In this document: one piece after another, positions 5,572 to 6,780 of the stretch
Position numbering within the stretch: the stretch's first letter is position 1
Layout: every line of letters starts with the position of its first letter
NCBI GenBank assembly: GCA_030641465.1
Contig: DAOWHK010000159.1
Location: forward strand, 1 to 6,780
Length of the DNA: 6,780 nt
From: Parachlamydiales bacterium
Lineage (GTDB): Bacteria; Chlamydiota; Chlamydiia; Chlamydiales; Simkaniaceae
Direction: 5' to 3'
Program-made: the position numbers and the translations under genes
The notes under the pieces: generated by a model
What the model saw: only the letters and a program-made list of their open reading frames with translations
Told to the model about the DNA's origin: nothing
Databases searched by the model: none

Positions 5572-6780
5572 TTATTGCACCGATTTTGTTATTAGCTCCG
5601 CTAACACTTTTCCAAGCAAAGCATGGTAGAGTAGCCCTCTTGACCCCATTGCTGTAATTGCATAGTGCTTAGGACCAATTTGATCGATAATGGGATGATA
5701 ATTTTTTAATGAAACAACCCTAATCCCACTGTGACAACTTACCACGTCTAAATTTAAGCAACGAGGAAAATATGTTTTCGCCTGAGGAAAAATTTTCTCT
5801 TTTGCGATCTTTTCCTCCGGCTTGCAAGATGCAAAATCATGCTCATAAGTGGAACCTAAATAGAAATAGTTTGGATCCGGACTGATTGCAACATGTCCTT
5901 TTGCAACAGTGCTATGATTTATTATCGGCAAATCCTCTGGTTTTTTACAGTAAAGAGACTGCCCCTTTACAAATTTCAAAGAAAGATCCTTTCCCTCTTC
6001 AAAATCTTTGATCGCTCCCCCAACAGCAAAGAGGACTTTATCATATTCCAAAAGCTCCCTTGAGTGGGAAATTTTTGCCTGAATAAGTTTTGCACCTAAA
6101 TTCTTGCAAGCTCTCCATAGGCCCTCTAAATAGAGTGCTGGAAAAACAGTCTCTGCAGATTCTATGAAAATGCGGGGCTGCTCAAAAGGAAAATAAAAGT
6201 TGTAGTCTGAAATATTTAACGATTTGACATCATCAAATCGGTTAGGATGATCTTTCCAACTTATGCACTGCTTTGCATTTGCGGAAACATGGATGATTCC
6301 AGGCTTTGAAACTGGCTTGCCTAAAGCTTTACTTGCAACAGCTAAAAGTTTCTTTGTCTCTAAAAGACCCTCACGCGCTCTAAAGCTTAATCTTCCATGC
6401 TCTCCAAAATAGGGATTGAGAAGTCCAGAAGATACGCCTGATGCGCCACCTCCGATTTTGCTTGCTTCAAAAATAGTAACGTCATGAGCATGTTGCTGTA
6501 ATAGATGGTAACACGCTCCTAAGCCGCTAAATCCTGCACCGATAATAGCAATTTTCTCACCTGGTTCAATTCGTAAATCAACATTTTGAAGTACGTCTAA
6601 ATCACCAAATGATTTTACAACGCTATTGACTTCTAAAGCCTCACCACCCATTTGACGCTTTGCTTTAAACACAATGCTTGGGTCACGGCGAGATGATGGT
6701 TTAATGTCTTCAATAACAAGCTTATCAAGCTGTTTCTGACGTGATGTTGCCTGTTTTGCTTTTGATGCATTAGCAGAGAA
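5572..6780 (-). CDS. DAO-family FAD-dependent oxidoreductase joined in frame to an ABC-F ATPase fragment (5' partial)
   Basis: The frame is open from the window edge, giving 403 residues. Numbered from the GTG at 6672, residues 41-366 are an FAD-dependent oxidoreductase of the D-amino-acid oxidase fold. They include the Rossmann motif IAIIGAGFSGLGA (41-53), the ribose-binding acid E69 in IFEAS, GGGASGVSSGLLNPYFGEHGR (73-93) and a C-terminal flavin-binding segment (GIRVVS at 316-321, then ITAMGSRGLLYHALLG at 339-354). The substrate is not deducible; amino-acid oxidation is a family guess. Everything before residue 40 is unrelated: it is the linker and start of the second ATPase domain of a YbiT-like ABC-F protein. 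The oxidoreductase has no ATG, GTG or TTG where its own start should be, immediately before IAIIG, so as assembled it can only be translated as part of the fusion. GTG 6672 lies inside the ABC-F linker and is not a credible start. The TAA directly abuts the next gene. Confidence 0.8.
   Translation of the reverse strand, partial: FSANASKAKQATSRQKQLDKLVIEDIKPSSRRDPSIVFKAKRQMGGEALEVNSVVKSFGDLDVLQNVDLRIEPGEKIAIIGAGFSGLGACYHLLQQHAHDVTIFEASKIGGGASGVSSGLLNPYFGEHGRLSFRAREGLLETKKLLAVASKALGKPVSKPGIIHVSANAKQCISWKDHPNRFDDVKSLNISDYNFYFPFEQPRIFIESAETVFPALYLEGLWRACKNLGAKLIQAKISHSRELLEYDKVLFAVGGAIKDFEEGKDLSLKFVKGQSLYCKKPEDLPIINHSTVAKGHVAISPDPNYFYLGSTYEHDFASCKPEEKIAKEKIFPQAKTYFPRCLNLDVVSCHSGIRVVSLKNYHPIIDQIGPKHYAITAMGSRGLLYHALLGKVLAELITKSVQ
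6535..6780 (-). other. ABC-F (YbiT-like) ATPase fragment: linker and start of second nucleotide-binding domain
   Basis: Read on the - strand from 6780, the translation begins FSANASKAKQATSRQKQLDK, continues through IKPSSRRDPSIVF, then LEVNSVVKSFGDLDVLQNVDL and PGEKIAIIGA. The first part matches the basic inter-domain linker of ABC-F proteins, closest in my memory to YbiT (FSANASKSRQATSR). The second part is the opening beta-sheet of an ABC ATPase domain. It stops in the middle of the Walker A motif: after GA a real ABC protein has NGVGKTT, whereas here the text switches to GFSGLGACY of the oxidoreductase. The Walker A lysine, signature motif, Walker B and everything downstream are absent, so this half-domain cannot hydrolyse ATP. 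ABC-F proteins are soluble translation factors acting at the ribosomal E site. The first ATPase domain, if present, lies outside the window. G+C is about 38% by hand count, giving no clear contrast with the neighbour. Confidence 0.8.

Noticed and set aside
1..6780. CRISPR arrays, tRNA or rRNA genes, attachment sites
   Set aside because: No regular direct repeats, cloverleaf-like segments or rRNA-like sequence were seen anywhere in the window.

Overview
The window most likely comes from an environmental (amoeba- or arthropod-associated) member of the Chlamydiae. Three things suggest this. A divergent F-box-like gene family lies next to housekeeping genes. An adjacent hflX and phnP-like gene pair is an arrangement I recall from Chlamydia genomes. 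The DNA is also AT-rich. This is inference from memory; no search was run.

The + strand half (1-2827) is an accessory region of tandem F-box-like / leucine-rich-repeat-like paralogs in different states of repair. In order they are: the 3' end of one copy (2-247), a short F-box-only remnant (260-394), a roughly 160-base stretch with a GC-rich core and no recognisable gene (395-557), a copy whose F-box is split by a frameshift (558-1222), an AT-rich spacer with a good extended -10 promoter (1223-1465), and one long intact copy (1466-2827) with an additional C-terminal region. F-box proteins are eukaryotic ubiquitin-ligase adaptors. In intracellular bacteria such proteins are usually candidate secreted effectors, so the array looks like a birth-and-death effector family.

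The - strand half (2824-6780) is a tightly packed co-directional cluster, read from high to low coordinates. It contains an FAD-dependent (DAO-family) oxidoreductase, a PhnP-like metallo-beta-lactamase-fold hydrolase, the ribosome-associated GTPase HflX, and RadC. Successive genes abut or overlap (0 nt gap, then 4 nt and 20 nt overlaps), which indicates one transcript and translational coupling. The cluster converges on the intact F-box-like gene with a 4-nt overlap of stop codons.

The most striking feature is at the right edge. The oxidoreductase reading frame has no start codon of its own. It continues in frame, to the window end, into the inter-domain linker and the beginning of the second ATPase domain of an ABC-F protein (YbiT-like). 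The switch falls exactly where the ABC Walker A loop and the FAD Rossmann glycine loop look alike (residues IAIIGA). This is either a real gene fusion by recombination at a short identical stretch or a chimeric join in the assembly; the sequence alone cannot decide, and I lean towards the join being artefactual.
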